Notes under the pieces: generated by a model
Told to the model about the DNA's origin: nothing
The model's database searches: none
Seen by the model: the letters and a program-made list of their open reading frames with translations, nothing else
Shown: positions 63,949-64,000 of the stretch, piece by piece
Layout: each line of letters begins with the position of its first letter
Position numbering within the stretch: the stretch's first letter is position 1
DNA from: Marinobacter salexigens
Lineage (GTDB): Bacteria > Pseudomonadota > Gammaproteobacteria > Pseudomonadales > Oleiphilaceae
Reading direction: 5' to 3'
Length of the DNA stretch: 64,000 bases
Assembly: GCF_002806945.1 (NCBI RefSeq)
Contig: NZ_NIHC01000001.1
Coordinates: 1 to 64,000, forward strand
Position numbers and translations under genes: made by a program

Positions 63949-64000
63949 GGAAATGCACCTCTTGTACGAAATAAACAGTGTTAATTTAGCGGTGGGCCTC

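Noticed and set aside
1..64000. CRISPR arrays, prophage, intact insertion sequences, tRNA or rRNA genes, and known defence islands
   Set aside because: No regular spaced repeats, transposase, integrase, phage structural gene or cloverleaf-like sequence was recognised by reading the window; a covariance search for tRNAs was not possible.

Overview
The window looks like a chromosomal segment of a marine gammaproteobacterium, most like Marinobacter. I base this on codon and gene content, the TRAP transporter, AhpC/DUF3581/AhpF, FadE, PntAB and RhlE protein styles, and general gene order. The genus is inferred from memory of these families; no search was run. Overall it is a compact core chromosome with an integron tail at its left edge. 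No tRNA, rRNA, CRISPR, prophage or intact insertion sequence was recognised. No stretch longer than 300 bases is free of genes.

Positions 1-3180 are the distal end of an integron gene-cassette array. Six attC sites (100-186, 608-692, 1299-1369, 1700-1802, 2232-2284, 2630-2684) separate small unrelated genes: a VOC-protein tail, a four-helix membrane protein, two uncharacterised soluble proteins, a tautomerase with an apparent internal deletion, a wrecked ccdAB toxin-antitoxin module on the minus strand, and a HIT-family protein with no attC after it. The attC orientation puts attI and the integrase to the left of the window.

Positions 3240-13050 hold housekeeping and envelope genes: a membrane-anchored retropepsin-like protease, GST, an M14 metallopeptidase, a hotdog thioesterase, a GNAT acetyltransferase, a shikimate-kinase-like protein with a tiny Lys-rich partner, an LpxL-type acyltransferase, HdeD, MgtC and AI-2E family membrane proteins. 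Positions 13150-20310 carry a TRAP transporter (dctPQM) and a peroxide-defence block (ahpC, DUF3581, ahpF) with matching OxyR-like sites, then a transglutaminase-like protein. Positions 20440-26900 carry two RNA methyltransferases, an orphan encapsulin-type ferritin, an SGNH hydrolase, a permease, rhlE and ompW. Positions 27060-47970 carry HxlR/OYE, pntAB, MarC, a ChaC-like protein, an EamA exporter, LysR, a pair of Tat-exported enzymes, fadE, a UbiA-type prenyltransferase, an AEC carrier, a PatB-like lyase, an AstE-like zinc enzyme, a YqaE peptide and a Nudix-MBL fusion. Positions 47960-64000 carry a MATE pump, tpx, a Bcr/CflA pump, LysR, a PHA-synthase-like hydrolase, an acyltransferase, an RNase II, a copper operon (merR, copA, a tiny membrane protein, DUF411), a GGDEF-EAL protein and a CoA-binding protein.

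The most unusual structure is a dispersed 109-110 bp element present four times (33240-33348, 49367-49475, 51421-51529, 60611-60720). Each copy has a conserved core of 53-54 nt between two 28-nt arms. The arms pair almost perfectly within each copy but differ between copies, so the hairpin is preserved while its sequence is not. Other notable items are the ccdA-ccdB fusion remnant, the ferritin without an encapsulin shell gene, the paired OxyR-like sites, and a perfect 16-bp hairpin between dctP and dctQ.
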